From assembly GCA_023484515.1 (NCBI GenBank), contig JAMDAY010000023.1:1-53028 (forward strand): a stretch of DNA of 53,028 nucleotides, given 5' to 3'. Of the stretch, positions 7,711 through 18,066 are shown piece after piece. The stretch is from Patescibacteria group bacterium (lineage in GTDB: Bacteria > Patescibacteriota > Doudnabacteria > UBA920). Every line of letters starts with the position of its first letter. The stretch's first letter is position 1. The position numbers were made by a program, and so were the translations under genes. The notes beneath the pieces were generated by a model. It ran no database searches. It had not been told where the DNA came from and saw nothing but the letters and a program-made list of their open reading frames with translations.

Positions 7711-8011
7711 ATATCTTGTGTGTTAATTCTCTTCTTGGCTACTACTAATAAATACTTCCATTACCTTAAATTTGCTTCAAAAAACGAAAAAAAATTCTAA
7801 AAAAAATCCCTATATCAATAGGAGAAATTGTCGTATAAAAATTGCTGTTTTGGTGGATTTCTTCCAGTAAGGTAAGTAAATATTTAAAGGACCACAATTA
7901 GTTAAATATGGCAAATTATTCAACAAAAGCGCCCCTTAGGGGATAAGCAGACTTTAGGGGCAAAAGATATCTTTCGTTTAAAATTTAAATCTGTTATAGG
8001 CATAGGCGGCT

Positions 8012-10582
8012 TTATGCATCCGGGACATTGTCACACGCCGCAAAAGGAAGGCGCTGCTGGATAACTTGTCTATTTTTGGCCCAGGCTAGAAATGCTTCGG
8101 AAGAAAGCGGGCGGCTGATAAAAAACCCCTGGGCCTCGTGGCAGCCTAAAGACTGCAGCAGGCCCAACTGCGTTTCCGAGTCCACGCCTTCGGCAATCAC
8201 CTTTAAATGCAGGCTTTCGGCCATGGAGATAATGGCGCGAATAATTTTGGCATCCTGGCTGTCGGTAATGCTATGCCTGACAAACGACTTGTCAATTTTC
8301 AGTTTGCTGACGGGAAAATTTTTTAAATAACTTAGCGACGAATAACCCATGCCGAAATCGTCAATTATAATGCTCACCCCTAAACTGCTTAACTCTTTCA
8401 GCTTCCTTCTGGTAGCCTCAATGTTTTCCATGGCGATATTTTCGGTTAGCTCCAGGTCCAAAGCCGAAGGGTGGAGCAAGGCCCGGCTTAGGGACTGGCT
8501 TACGGTATTTAACAAGTCATCTTCCAAAAACTGGCGCGGCGACAGGTTTACGGAAACCTTTAAGCCATCCAGGCCGTTTTCCTGCCATAACCTGTTTTGC
8601 AGGCAGGCTTGGCTTAAAACCCATTTTCCAATGGGAACGATCATGCCAATTTCCTCGGCCAAATTTATAAAGCGGTTAGGCTTAAAAATTCCCGCATTGG
8701 GATGATACCAGCGCAAAAGCGCTTCCGCTCCCACAAGCGCCTTGGTTCTTATGTCTATAATCGGCTGGTAGTGCAGGCGGAACTCGCCGGCTTCCAAAGC
8801 CTGGCGCAATTTATTTTCCAAATGCAACTTTTCCGACGCGTGGAAGTTCATGGCCTGGGCGTAAAATTGGCAGCGGTTGCGTCCCTTTTCCTTGGCCCGA
8901 TAAAGCGCCACGTCCGCATTTTTTAGCAAACCCTGCAGATCCTCGCCATCCTGGGGGAACAAGGCAATACCTATGCTGGTTGAAACGTGCAAGGTATGGC
9001 GGGCAATGCGGATAACCGGCTCTAAGGCCTTACTGATTTTTTCAGCGGCGCGGGACACATCATAAATGCCAGCCACTTTTTCCAAAAGCACCACAAATTC
9101 GTCGCCGCCCCAGCGGGCTATAACGTCGTCGCTGCGCATGGCAGCCTTTAACCTGGAAGCGACTTCGGCGATTACTTTGTCGCCCAAGTCATGCCCCGAC
9201 GTGTCGTTGATATTCTTAAAGCGGTCCAAATCCAAAAGCATGATTGCGGCCATATGCCGTTCCTTCCTGGCAAAAAACATGGCGCGGCGCAGGCGCTCTT
9301 CAAAAGTTTTGCGGTTCGGCAGGCCGGTTAAAATGTCGTGGGAAGCGTAGAACTGTATTTCCTGCTGCGCCTGCCTAAGCTGGGTTACATTGCGGAAAAT
9401 GCTTACCACCATCAAAATTTCTCCGGACTTGCCGTAAATGGGGCGCGATTTAGCCAATACCCAATACGCTTCACCGATACTTTTAACCACAATCTGGATT
9501 GTTATTTCGTCGGAAACCTTTCCTTTCAGCGCCAAATTTTGCGGCCACTTTTCCCAAGGCAAAGGCTGGCCGGCTTCGTCTAAAATTTCAAGCTTTTTCC
9601 ACATAATTTCCGCAGGCGCGTTTAAAAATCCGTCTATGCCGGAAAACCCAAAAATTTTCGCTCCGGCCTCGTTGGCAAAAGCAATCCGACCGTCGGCATT
9701 TTGCACGACAACCGCGTCTTCAATTCCTTCCAGTATCATTCTTAACCGGTCTTGGGACTTGGCCAATTCTTCTTTATGCGTTTCCAATTTATTTTTTGCT
9801 TCCACCTCGGGGGTAATGTCCCAGGCGGCGTTCATCAGCGCCGTGACCTTGCCGCTGTCGTCCTTAATTGGCCGGTAATAAACCCTAAAATATTTTTCAT
9901 AAGCAATCCCCGTATCGTCCCAGTCTTTTGTTATGGGCATTTGCTCCAATATTTCCTCGCGGCCGCTTTTAAAAGCCCGATCCATGGGTTCCAATAATTT
10001 TTGCCCTTGGTCTTTCAATTCCGGAAAAGCTTCCTGGGGATCTTTGCCTATCATTGCCAGGCTGCCAAAAACTTCCTCCGCTTTCTTATTGACCATGCTA
10101 TAAATATGTTTTGGTCCGTTGGTAATGACTACCAGCATCGGCAGATGGTTAAACAAGTTACGGATATCTTCCTGGTATTTCTCCAGGACCTTAGCCTGCC
10201 TTTTTGCCAAAACCATGCTTTCGGCATGGCGCTTCAGCAGGCTGGCAAGAATTACCAGGATTGGGAATACCCAGGTTAATATGGGTATTTCCACTGCCGC
10301 TTTTCTCTCAAAATAAAAAAAATTTCCCGGCAAGGAAAGGTCAAAACCGCTCAAAAGGACGGCACCAGCCGCGCTGGCAAGCCCGGAATATAAACCGCCA
10401 ACAAACGCCGCAAAAGCGACCGCTGCTCCGTAAATTATGCTCATATTGGGAACGTCAACGTTCAGCCATAAAAGGATTTTGTCAACTATAAAAATTAGCA
10501 AGACCAAAACCGGTCCTTCTATAAACGCCAGGAATTTCTTGAATTTCGGGCCAATTTTTAGGCTGAAAAAAGAATTCCCCAT
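8012..10582 (-). CDS. Membrane PAS-GGDEF-EAL protein (c-di-GMP turnover)
   Basis: RWGGDEFVVLLEK, GAEALLRWYHP, DDFGMGYSSLSYLKNFPVSKLKIDKSFV; N-terminal TM segments. Confidence 0.95.
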   Translation of the reverse strand: MGNSFFSLKIGPKFKKFLAFIEGPVLVLLIFIVDKILLWLNVDVPNMSIIYGAAVAFAAFVGGLYSGLASAAGAVLLSGFDLSLPGNFFYFERKAAVEIPILTWVFPILVILASLLKRHAESMVLAKRQAKVLEKYQEDIRNLFNHLPMLVVITNGPKHIYSMVNKKAEEVFGSLAMIGKDPQEAFPELKDQGQKLLEPMDRAFKSGREEILEQMPITKDWDDTGIAYEKYFRVYYRPIKDDSGKVTALMNAAWDITPEVEAKNKLETHKEELAKSQDRLRMILEGIEDAVVVQNADGRIAFANEAGAKIFGFSGIDGFLNAPAEIMWKKLEILDEAGQPLPWEKWPQNLALKGKVSDEITIQIVVKSIGEAYWVLAKSRPIYGKSGEILMVVSIFRNVTQLRQAQQEIQFYASHDILTGLPNRKTFEERLRRAMFFARKERHMAAIMLLDLDRFKNINDTSGHDLGDKVIAEVASRLKAAMRSDDVIARWGGDEFVVLLEKVAGIYDVSRAAEKISKALEPVIRIARHTLHVSTSIGIALFPQDGEDLQGLLKNADVALYRAKEKGRNRCQFYAQAMNFHASEKLHLENKLRQALEAGEFRLHYQPIIDIRTKALVGAEALLRWYHPNAGIFKPNRFINLAEEIGMIVPIGKWVLSQACLQNRLWQENGLDGLKVSVNLSPRQFLEDDLLNTVSQSLSRALLHPSALDLELTENIAMENIEATRRKLKELSSLGVSIIIDDFGMGYSSLSYLKNFPVSKLKIDKSFVRHSITDSQDAKIIRAIISMAESLHLKVIAEGVDSETQLGLLQSLGCHEAQGFFISRPLSSEAFLAWAKNRQVIQQRLPFAACDNVPDA

Positions 10583-10809
10583 ATCCTTTATTAATTAAGG
10601 ATAAGGCAAAACTAAGTTGCAACTACAGTATAGCCGCAATCTCTGCCGTTTACAAATTTTTATTTCACAAAGCAATGTTTACACCTTTTTGACGGTTTTC
10701 TAAAATATTCCTTACATTTAAAGCCTTTTTATTGTATCAATCACCCTTTACTTGTTGCCCTGAAGAAAAGAAAGCTCTATAATATAGGCACCAAACTTAA
10801 GGGGGAAGA

Positions 10810-11562
10810 ATGACAAACGGACCTAAACCGCATCCTTCAATGGTAGTGAGGGATTACCTCGCACAGGCCAGGGAATACTGGGATGAGCGAGTAAAAACAT
10901 TCCAGCGCCTGGCGTGCGCTCCCACGAAACTAAGGGAAGTATACAAGACAGACCCGGCCAAGGCGCTTAGGATATTTGACAAGGAGATCGGGCGGCTACA
11001 CGAAGTTCTGTTTGATTTTATCTGGCCGTTGTTGGAGGACTGCAATTCAGGCAAAGTTCTGGAAACCGGTTTCGGAACCGGAGAGTTTACCAGAGATCTG
11101 CTGAAGCTGAAAGTCCAGAATCGCTGGAGCTTCACTTACGCAGGGGTGGATATTAGCGATGAAATGCTCAAATTCACCCGCGAAGTCCTCATGCGCGAAC
11201 ATCTTTTAAAGTTCGTTCCCAGGTTGCGCCTGGGAAGGGCCAGCAGCTTAACCGAAATCAGGGACAAATCCAAGAATGGAGTTATCTGGGGCCGCATCGG
11301 TTTCTGGCTCTGGAATGAAGAATGGATTAAGGCATTAAAGGAAGTGAACCGCATAATAATGCCCGGAGGATGGTTTGTAGTTTATGAACCGTTCAGAGAC
11401 ACTAATCCCCACTGGGAAAGGCTGGGGAAAAAAAATACGGTCCGCTATGTCCAGGATTATCGGGATCGGCTACCCAATTTTACATCGGAAGAACCAATTG
11501 AGGTTAAATTTTGCAAGGAGTCCTATCTCATTATCGTCTTCCATAAGAACGGCATGGGTTAG
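10810..11562 (+). CDS. SAM-dependent methyltransferase
   Basis: VLETGFGTGEFTRDLL motif I, AGVDISDEML, late MPGGWFVVYEP. Confidence 0.8.
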   Translation: MTNGPKPHPSMVVRDYLAQAREYWDERVKTFQRLACAPTKLREVYKTDPAKALRIFDKEIGRLHEVLFDFIWPLLEDCNSGKVLETGFGTGEFTRDLLKLKVQNRWSFTYAGVDISDEMLKFTREVLMREHLLKFVPRLRLGRASSLTEIRDKSKNGVIWGRIGFWLWNEEWIKALKEVNRIIMPGGWFVVYEPFRDTNPHWERLGKKNTVRYVQDYRDRLPNFTSEEPIEVKFCKESYLIIVFHKNGMG

Positions 11563-11575
11563 CCGTGAAACCTAT

Positions 11576-11628
11576 ACGGAATCGCTAGATTTGAATTCAT
11601 CATTGCACTTGTACACTAGCGATTCCGT
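11576..11628. repeat. 13-bp perfect inverted repeat, 27-nt loop
   Basis: ACGGAATCGCTAG...CTAGCGATTCCGT between methyltransferase and histidine kinase genes. Confidence 0.85.
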
Positions 11629-11642
11629 GCACTTTACACATT

Positions 11643-13313
11643 ATGCAAACTAAAAATAATCTAATTTTATCCGACAAGTTGAACCTTTTAAACAAGGTTG
11701 TTTTGGAGTGCGTCCAGGTAAATGGCGAAGCCACAATTGTTAAAAAAATTATTAACACTTTAATAATCGCACTAAAAGCCGATTTTGGCTTTAGTTTTTT
11801 TCATACTGAAAACCAAGAGTTCAAGCTGCTCTATAAGACGGCGTCCACCCCTTATATTCCTGCGGCTCCGCGCAAAGAAGGCATTGTTTCCAGGGCATTT
11901 TCAACCAAAATCCCACAGTTGGTGGCTGATGTAGAAAACAGCTATTACGTAAAGGCAGATGCAAAAGAAACCATGTCCAGCGTAGCAGTTGTCCCCATTA
12001 CTTACAAAAAACACAATTATGGCACCTTGCATATTTGCTTCTTAAAAAAACATAATTTTTCCAAAGAGGATGAGGAACTTTGCATTTACGCTGGAAACAG
12101 CGCGGCGCAGGCTATCACTATAAATAGGTTTTACAGCCAGCTGGAAGATCTGGTTAAGGAACGGACCGGACAGTTGGAACAAATAAATAAAAACCTAGAA
12201 CAGGACAAGGTTAAAGACGAGGCCATATTGGACAGTATTGGGGAGGGGATTATTGCCACGGACGAGCGGGGAACGGTGATTATGCTGAATTTCCAGGCGG
12301 AAAAGTTGATCGGCCTAGACCAAAAAGAAGCAATAGGCCTACCGGTTGACCAGGCCATGCCGTTATACGGCGAAGACAAACGCCTTATAATTAAACAAAA
12401 GCGGCCGGTCTTTAAGGCTTTGGGAAACAAGCGCAAGGTTAAAATAAGGAACCTCCTCTTGTCCAAAAACAACGGCAGGCAAATTCCGGTATCCATTACC
12501 GCCGCGCCTATAATTTTAAACGGCAAAGTCATTGGCACTATTCAGGTCATTTCCGACATTACCCAAGAAAAAGCCGTTGACCGCGCCAAAAGCGAACTTA
12601 TTTCCCTGGCGTCCCACCAATTGCGCACCCCTCTTTCCGCAATTAACTGGTACGCCGAAGCCCTGTTAAAAAAGGAATTGGGGCCGCTTAACCGCGAGCA
12701 ATTGAGGTATTTGGGAGAAATAAATAACGCCAACCGGAAAATGATAGAGTTGGTTTACGACTTCCTGAATGTCTCAAGAATTGAACTGGGGACTTTTAAC
12801 ATCCAGCTTTCGGAGCTTGATCCGAAAGAAATAGCGCAAAATGTAATTAAAGAACTGCGCCCCGCCATTGGCAAGAAACGCCTCCAACTGAGGGAAAATT
12901 ATAATAAAAGTTTATGCAAAATTTTTGCGGACCGTAAAATTATCAGGATTATTCTGCAGAACCTGCTTTCCAACGCGGTCAAATACACGCCGCGCCAGGG
13001 AAAAATTTGCCTTAATATGGGTTTACAAGGCAAGCAGCGCCGCAAAACGCTTGCCATTAGAGTCAGTGACACGGGCTATGGCATTCCTAAAAACCAGCAA
13101 AATAAAGTTTTTTCCAAATTATTCAGGGGGGACAACATTGCGGCCATGGACACCGAGGGGACAGGACTTGGCTTATATATAGTTAAGTCCTTTGTGGACT
13201 TATGCAAGGGGAAAATTTATTTTAAATCCGAACAAAACAAGGGAACTTCCTTCTACATAAGTTTGCCTCTGCCAAGCCAAAAAATCCGTTTAAAAACTCT
13301 GGACAAAAAATAG
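11643..13313 (+). CDS. GAF-PAS sensor histidine kinase
   Basis: SLASHQLRTPLSAINWYAEALL, NLLSNAVKYTP, DTGYGIP, GTGLGLYIVKSFV. Confidence 0.93.
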   Translation: MQTKNNLILSDKLNLLNKVVLECVQVNGEATIVKKIINTLIIALKADFGFSFFHTENQEFKLLYKTASTPYIPAAPRKEGIVSRAFSTKIPQLVADVENSYYVKADAKETMSSVAVVPITYKKHNYGTLHICFLKKHNFSKEDEELCIYAGNSAAQAITINRFYSQLEDLVKERTGQLEQINKNLEQDKVKDEAILDSIGEGIIATDERGTVIMLNFQAEKLIGLDQKEAIGLPVDQAMPLYGEDKRLIIKQKRPVFKALGNKRKVKIRNLLLSKNNGRQIPVSITAAPIILNGKVIGTIQVISDITQEKAVDRAKSELISLASHQLRTPLSAINWYAEALLKKELGPLNREQLRYLGEINNANRKMIELVYDFLNVSRIELGTFNIQLSELDPKEIAQNVIKELRPAIGKKRLQLRENYNKSLCKIFADRKIIRIILQNLLSNAVKYTPRQGKICLNMGLQGKQRRKTLAIRVSDTGYGIPKNQQNKVFSKLFRGDNIAAMDTEGTGLGLYIVKSFVDLCKGKIYFKSEQNKGTSFYISLPLPSQKIRLKTLDKK

Positions 13314-13359
13314 GGGATGTGCTGAAATATCTACAGAGAGGACTGACGGCAAATATTTC

Positions 13360-13764
13360 ATGGCTAATCCCAAAAAACCCAAAATTTTAATAGTTGAAGA
13401 CGAAAAATCCCTGCTAATGGTGTTATCGGAAAAATTCCGGCGGGAGGGGTTTTTTGTTCATGAGGCAAACAACGGGGAACAAGGCTTGGACAGCGCGTTA
13501 AAAAACAAGCCGCATATTGTCATATTGGATATTATTATGCCCAGCCTGGACGGCTTAGGCATGCTGAAGAAACTCCGCGAAGACAAGTGGGGCAATAGCG
13601 TGCCAGTGCTTATCTTAAGCAACCTGAGCGATCCCCAGCAGATAGAGGAAGCCAACGGCTGGGGCGTAATTGATTACCTGGTCAAAAGCAACTGGGGCTT
13701 GGACGACGTAGTAAAAAAAACCAAGGAGACCCTGGCAAAAAGCTACCAAACATTCTTCAGATAA
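13360..13764 (+). CDS. Response regulator (receiver only)
   Basis: KILIVEDEKSLLMVLSEKF, IVILDIIMPSLDG, ILSNLS, YLVKSNW. Confidence 0.92.
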   Translation: MANPKKPKILIVEDEKSLLMVLSEKFRREGFFVHEANNGEQGLDSALKNKPHIVILDIIMPSLDGLGMLKKLREDKWGNSVPVLILSNLSDPQQIEEANGWGVIDYLVKSNWGLDDVVKKTKETLAKSYQTFFR

Positions 13765-13799
13765 AAAATGGATAGGTAATACGTCTATTATAATGGCTT

Positions 13800-14645
13800 A
13801 TGTTTTGCCATTATATTTATTTTATGGAAAAATTACCATCTCAGCCATACAAACCGGATATAGATTCTAATATAATAAATGGCAAAAACAGGGCAAAAAG
13901 ACTGAGCCGCGGCCAGATTGTCATAATTTTCCTGCTTGTTTTGCTGATTGTAGCGGCCATAGCAATATTTTTGTGGTGGAAAAACAAACAAAAAACGCAG
14001 CCGAGCGAGCCTGCGGAAACTGCCGGGCAAATTAGGGACGCCTTCGGCGCCGGCCAGGATAATTTTGCAACGTCCACTGCAGGGTTTGTTTCGGCTTTTC
14101 CTGGCGGTATTGGCGGTGACAGCTTGCCCGTTGCTTCTTCTTCCTTGCCCGGCGAAAACTTGGCAACGGCATTGGCAGGCGACCAGCCTATTCCCAACCC
14201 GGGGGCGGCGCAAAACAATGGCGATCTTCCGGGCCTGCCGCCGCAAGACCCATCAGCGCCCTTAACGGAAAATTCCAATCCGTTAACCTATGCCAATCCG
14301 GACATTAAATTTCAAGCCAGCCTGCCTTCCGGCTGGTCAGTTGCGGGACAGCAGCCATATTCTGACAAAGTGTTATTTTATAATGCCTTCACAGGCCAGC
14401 TAAGGGGGTATTTGGAATTTTATCAAAACAGTTTTGGCGAAACGCTAGACTCCTTGTCCGCCGCTTTGCGGGGCAGCCCGGAAATCCAAACGGTTAATCC
14501 TGTTATTGCCGGCGGCAGGCAGGGGGTGCAATTCACTTCTTTTGACCGGACAGGAGACGGAATTGCCGTAATTGCCAATAACAAAATATATTACCTCCGC
14601 GGAGAACTGGCCTCGCCGGATTTTATTTCGGGGATTAAATGGTGA
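13800..14645 (+). CDS. Single-pass membrane protein, unknown function
   Basis: TM IVIIFLLVLLIVAAIAIFLWW then extracytoplasmic domain PDIKFQASLPSGWSV. Confidence 0.75.
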   Translation: MFCHYIYFMEKLPSQPYKPDIDSNIINGKNRAKRLSRGQIVIIFLLVLLIVAAIAIFLWWKNKQKTQPSEPAETAGQIRDAFGAGQDNFATSTAGFVSAFPGGIGGDSLPVASSSLPGENLATALAGDQPIPNPGAAQNNGDLPGLPPQDPSAPLTENSNPLTYANPDIKFQASLPSGWSVAGQQPYSDKVLFYNAFTGQLRGYLEFYQNSFGETLDSLSAALRGSPEIQTVNPVIAGGRQGVQFTSFDRTGDGIAVIANNKIYYLRGELASPDFISGIKW

Positions 14646-14675
14646 GTGTTTTTAATCATAAATTTTAATAATAAG

Positions 14676-14706
14676 ACGGCCTGCGGCATTGCAGGCCGTT
14701 TGTTTT
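14676..14706 (+). terminator. Hairpin terminator
   Basis: ACGGCCTGC-ggcatt-GCAGGCCGTTTGTTTT. Confidence 0.8.
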
Positions 14707-14865
14707 ACAATACAACATATCGAGAGGGAACTTTGAAATAAATGTGTTTTCGGAGGCAGGCAAGCTTTAGATTACCAGCCTGGGATCATTACCTGCCAGC
14801 CTTAAGGCGGATGACCAGGGAGAACGCTCGTTATTATTCATAACATTAAATCTTAAAAAAATAAG

Positions 14866-14937
14866 TGCCTGTCCGCGCGGCATTGCCTTGCCACCGGCAG
14901 AGGCCGGGCAAAAGGGCTAAAAGCGCGCGGACAGGCA
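14866..14937. repeat. 14-bp inverted-repeat element
   Basis: TGCCTGTCCGCGCG / CGCGCGGACAGGCA. Confidence 0.8.
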
Positions 14938-14942
14938 GAAGG

Positions 14943-15092
14943 TCAATCGCCGGGTCCGAAAAAAGAACGTGTCCGTGTCAAGGAAGACAACGGCTTCTCT
15001 TCTTTGTCGGGCGGCTTTAACTTAACCGGAAACGAGGGTTCTTTCGGTTGCTCTGGGGGCTTATTATTCCCCCCTTTTTCTTTTTCTTCCAT
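14943..15092 (-). CDS. 49-aa proline/charged microprotein
   Basis: MEEKEKGGNNKPPEQPKEPSFPVKLKPPDKEEKPLSSLTRTRSFFGPGD*; open frame between genes; absent from ORF track; weak SD. Confidence 0.4.
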   Translation of the reverse strand: MEEKEKGGNNKPPEQPKEPSFPVKLKPPDKEEKPLSSLTRTRSFFGPGD

Positions 15093-15172
15093 ACCTACAA
15101 TAATAGGTTTATAACCATATTTTTGTCAACACAAAAACCAAAAAATGTGCTATAATAATTTTTACGGAATTT

Positions 15173-16948
15173 ATGGATAACGCGAATATAAACAAGCATT
15201 TAACCGGGAAAACGCTGAAAATTTTCTGGCAGCATTCCCAGCCATACAAATGGCTGTTGTTTTGGACCGTGGCCGCAATTTTAACGGGAAGCATTTTTGA
15301 AATTTTAAAGCCGTTATTTTACAAACAATTTTTTGATATTTTAGGAACCAACTCTCCCCAGGCAAGCTCGCTGTTGCGGATTGTGTTTTATATTTTGCTG
15401 CTGGGAACGGGAAACTGGGCAATGTGGCGGTTTGCCACTTTTGCCGGCGCCTATTTCCAGGCCAAGGCCATGACCGATATGAACTACGCCTGCTTTGAAA
15501 ACCTGCACCGGCACTCTTACCGCTTTTTTACCAATAATTTTGCGGGCAGCCTGGTCAGGAAAGTCAACAAATTTTCCAAGTCCTTTGAAACCATAACCGA
15601 CCAGTTTTTTTGGTCGTTAATTACCATTGGCATCAGGGTCGTGGCCATAAGCGTAATCCTGTTCCTGTATTCCAAAATTTTGGGAATAATAGTCATAACC
15701 TGGTCAGCGGCATTTATTGCCATCAATTACTGGCTTTCGCTCTACAAGCTGAAATTTGACATTACCAGGACTGAAATGGACACGCAAACCACGGCAGTTT
15801 TAGCCGATACCATTTCCAACAACATCAACTTAAAACTATTTGCCGCTTACGGCCAGGAAAATTCCAATTTCAAAAAAATCCTGCTTAAATGGTATAAGGC
15901 TGTCATTACCTCGTGGAATTTGCATAACCTGACCGAAGCCGTGCAGTCGCTGCTCATGGTGGTCCTGGAATTTGCCGTGTTTTATTTTGCGGTCAAATAC
16001 TGGCAAAAAGGCATGATCAGCCTTGGGGTATTCGCCATGCTCCAGGCTTATCTGGTGCAACTGTTCAACCGCTTATGGGACTTCGGGCGGAATGTAAGGA
16101 AAATTTACGAAAGCATGGCGGACGCGGTGGAAATGACCGAGATTTTGGAAACGCCGCTGGAAATTCAGGATCGTCCAGGCGCCAAGCGCCTGAAAGTTAC
16201 GGCGGGAAAAATTGAATTCAAAGGCCTTGGCTTCCGTTACCACGAACAAAGGGATGTATTTGAGAATTTCAACCTGGCCATTAATCCGGGCGAGCGCGTG
16301 GCCCTGGTCGGCCCCTCGGGCGGCGGCAAGTCCACCGTCACCAGGCTATTGCTTAGGTTCTTTGACATCCAAGACGGAAAAATTTTAATAGACGGCCAGG
16401 ACATTGCCAAAGTCACGCAGGACAGCCTTCGCCATAGCATCGCTTTAGTCCCACAAGACCCCATTCTTTTCCACCGCACCTTAATGGAAAATATCCGCTA
16501 TGCCCGCCCGGACGCATCCGACGAAGAAGTCATTATTGCCGCTAAAATGGCGCATTGCCATGAATTCATCAGCCAGCTTCCCGAAGGCTACAAAACTTAC
16601 GTGGGGGAGCGGGGAATTAAGCTGTCGGGCGGCGAACGCCAGCGCGTGGCCATTGCCCGCGCCATCTTAAAAAACGCTCCAGTTTTAATATTAGACGAGG
16701 CCACTTCCAGCCTGGACAGCGAAAGCGAGTATTATATCCAAGACGCCCTGAAAAATTTAATGAAAAACAAAACTACCATTGTCATTGCGCACCGGCTTTC
16801 CACCATCATGCAAATGGACCGCATTCTGGTGCTGGACGGCGGAAAAATAACCGAACAGGGCCGCCATGAAGAATTGCTCAAAATGAAGGAAGGCACATAC
16901 CAGCGCCTTTGGGAAATCCAGGCGGGCGGGTTTGCGGCGGCAGGATAA
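15173..16948 (+). CDS. ABC transporter, fused permease and ATPase
   Basis: GPSGGGKSTV, LSGGERQRVAIARAIL, LILDEATSSLD. Confidence 0.95.
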   Translation: MDNANINKHLTGKTLKIFWQHSQPYKWLLFWTVAAILTGSIFEILKPLFYKQFFDILGTNSPQASSLLRIVFYILLLGTGNWAMWRFATFAGAYFQAKAMTDMNYACFENLHRHSYRFFTNNFAGSLVRKVNKFSKSFETITDQFFWSLITIGIRVVAISVILFLYSKILGIIVITWSAAFIAINYWLSLYKLKFDITRTEMDTQTTAVLADTISNNINLKLFAAYGQENSNFKKILLKWYKAVITSWNLHNLTEAVQSLLMVVLEFAVFYFAVKYWQKGMISLGVFAMLQAYLVQLFNRLWDFGRNVRKIYESMADAVEMTEILETPLEIQDRPGAKRLKVTAGKIEFKGLGFRYHEQRDVFENFNLAINPGERVALVGPSGGGKSTVTRLLLRFFDIQDGKILIDGQDIAKVTQDSLRHSIALVPQDPILFHRTLMENIRYARPDASDEEVIIAAKMAHCHEFISQLPEGYKTYVGERGIKLSGGERQRVAIARAILKNAPVLILDEATSSLDSESEYYIQDALKNLMKNKTTIVIAHRLSTIMQMDRILVLDGGKITEQGRHEELLKMKEGTYQRLWEIQAGGFAAAG

Positions 16949-16986
16949 TTCCAATTTAACGTAAAATTATTATAAGAAACAAATTT

Positions 16987-17463
16987 ATGATACAAAAACA
17001 GCCGGGTTTTACTTTGCTTGAGCTGCTGATAGTCATAGCCATTATCGGCATATTGTCCAGCATAGTATTCCTGTCAATCAACAATGCCAGGGTTAGGGGA
17101 AGAGATGCCAAGCGCATCGGGGATATGAGGCAAATGGTCAGCAGCCTGGAGCAATATTATATCCAAAACGGCTTCTATCCGACCGGAACCGCTTCAATTG
17201 CTTCTCCCGGCTCCCTGCTAAGCGGCTCCGATGCCTTAAACGGTTCTCAAGAGCCGCTGACGCCCGGTTATATAGCCACTATACCCGTTGCTCCGGCGCC
17301 GGCTGACGGCAGTTGCGCCGGCAATAGCGGCAGGAACGGTAACAGCTATTGGTATGATGCCGCGCCTGACGGCAGCTTTTACACTATAACCTTCTGTCTC
17401 GGCAAGGACAATGAAAACTGGGGTTCGGGCGTACGTACCGCCACGCCTGACGGGATAGAGTAA
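16987..17463 (+). CDS. Type IV pilin/pseudopilin
   Basis: GFTLLELLIVIAIIGILSSIV prepilin motif. Confidence 0.93.
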   Translation: MIQKQPGFTLLELLIVIAIIGILSSIVFLSINNARVRGRDAKRIGDMRQMVSSLEQYYIQNGFYPTGTASIASPGSLLSGSDALNGSQEPLTPGYIATIPVAPAPADGSCAGNSGRNGNSYWYDAAPDGSFYTITFCLGKDNENWGSGVRTATPDGIE

Positions 17464-17592
17464 AATTTCGCTATCCACGCTCATATTCAGCTGCCGGGTG
17501 CTGAACAAAACCCATAAACCTGTATATTGTTTTTTTGCCTCACCGGTAAAAATTATAAAAATACATTAATCATAAAAATTAATTTTTCTCAA

Positions 17593-17964
17593 ATGCCAAA
17601 TCTTCAAGAAGTGTTCAACCGCATCCGCGAAACTAAAAAAACGCAAAAAGAAATCCGCACCCATTATAAGGATATTTTAACTTCCAGCAACGAATACCAT
17701 GAAATAACCGAAAAGCTGCGCGGCTACAAGCTCCGCAAAAAACAAATGGAAGAAGAAGCCAAGGCCGAACTAGGCAACGAATTCGCCAAGCTGGAAGCGC
17801 TGAAAAAGGATGTTGAATTGGACGGCGAACTGCTGGCCGATCTGGCCATTTCCGCAATGGTAAAAGGCGAAACCGTCATGGTCACTGACGCTGAAAATAA
17901 CGAGTACGAACCCGTATTTACCGTAAAGTTCAAAAAAACCCGCGTAGAAAACAAAAAAACATAA
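17593..17964 (+). CDS. Conserved hypothetical protein, helical
   Basis: MPNLQEVFNRIRETKKTQKEIRTHYKDIL... Confidence 0.7.
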   Translation: MPNLQEVFNRIRETKKTQKEIRTHYKDILTSSNEYHEITEKLRGYKLRKKQMEEEAKAELGNEFAKLEALKKDVELDGELLADLAISAMVKGETVMVTDAENNEYEPVFTVKFKKTRVENKKT

Positions 17965-18016
17965 GCCTCTTTTTCACTTTCGCGGCAGTTTGCCGTCGCA
18001 CAAATTGAAAATGCCG

Positions 18017-18042
18017 AAAAGCGCCCTAATAGGGCGTTTTTT
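18017..18042 (+). terminator. Rho-independent terminator
   Basis: CGCCCT-aat-AGGGCGTTTTTT. Confidence 0.85.
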
Positions 18043-18066
18043 AAGTTTAGAATTAAGGAGGAGGAA

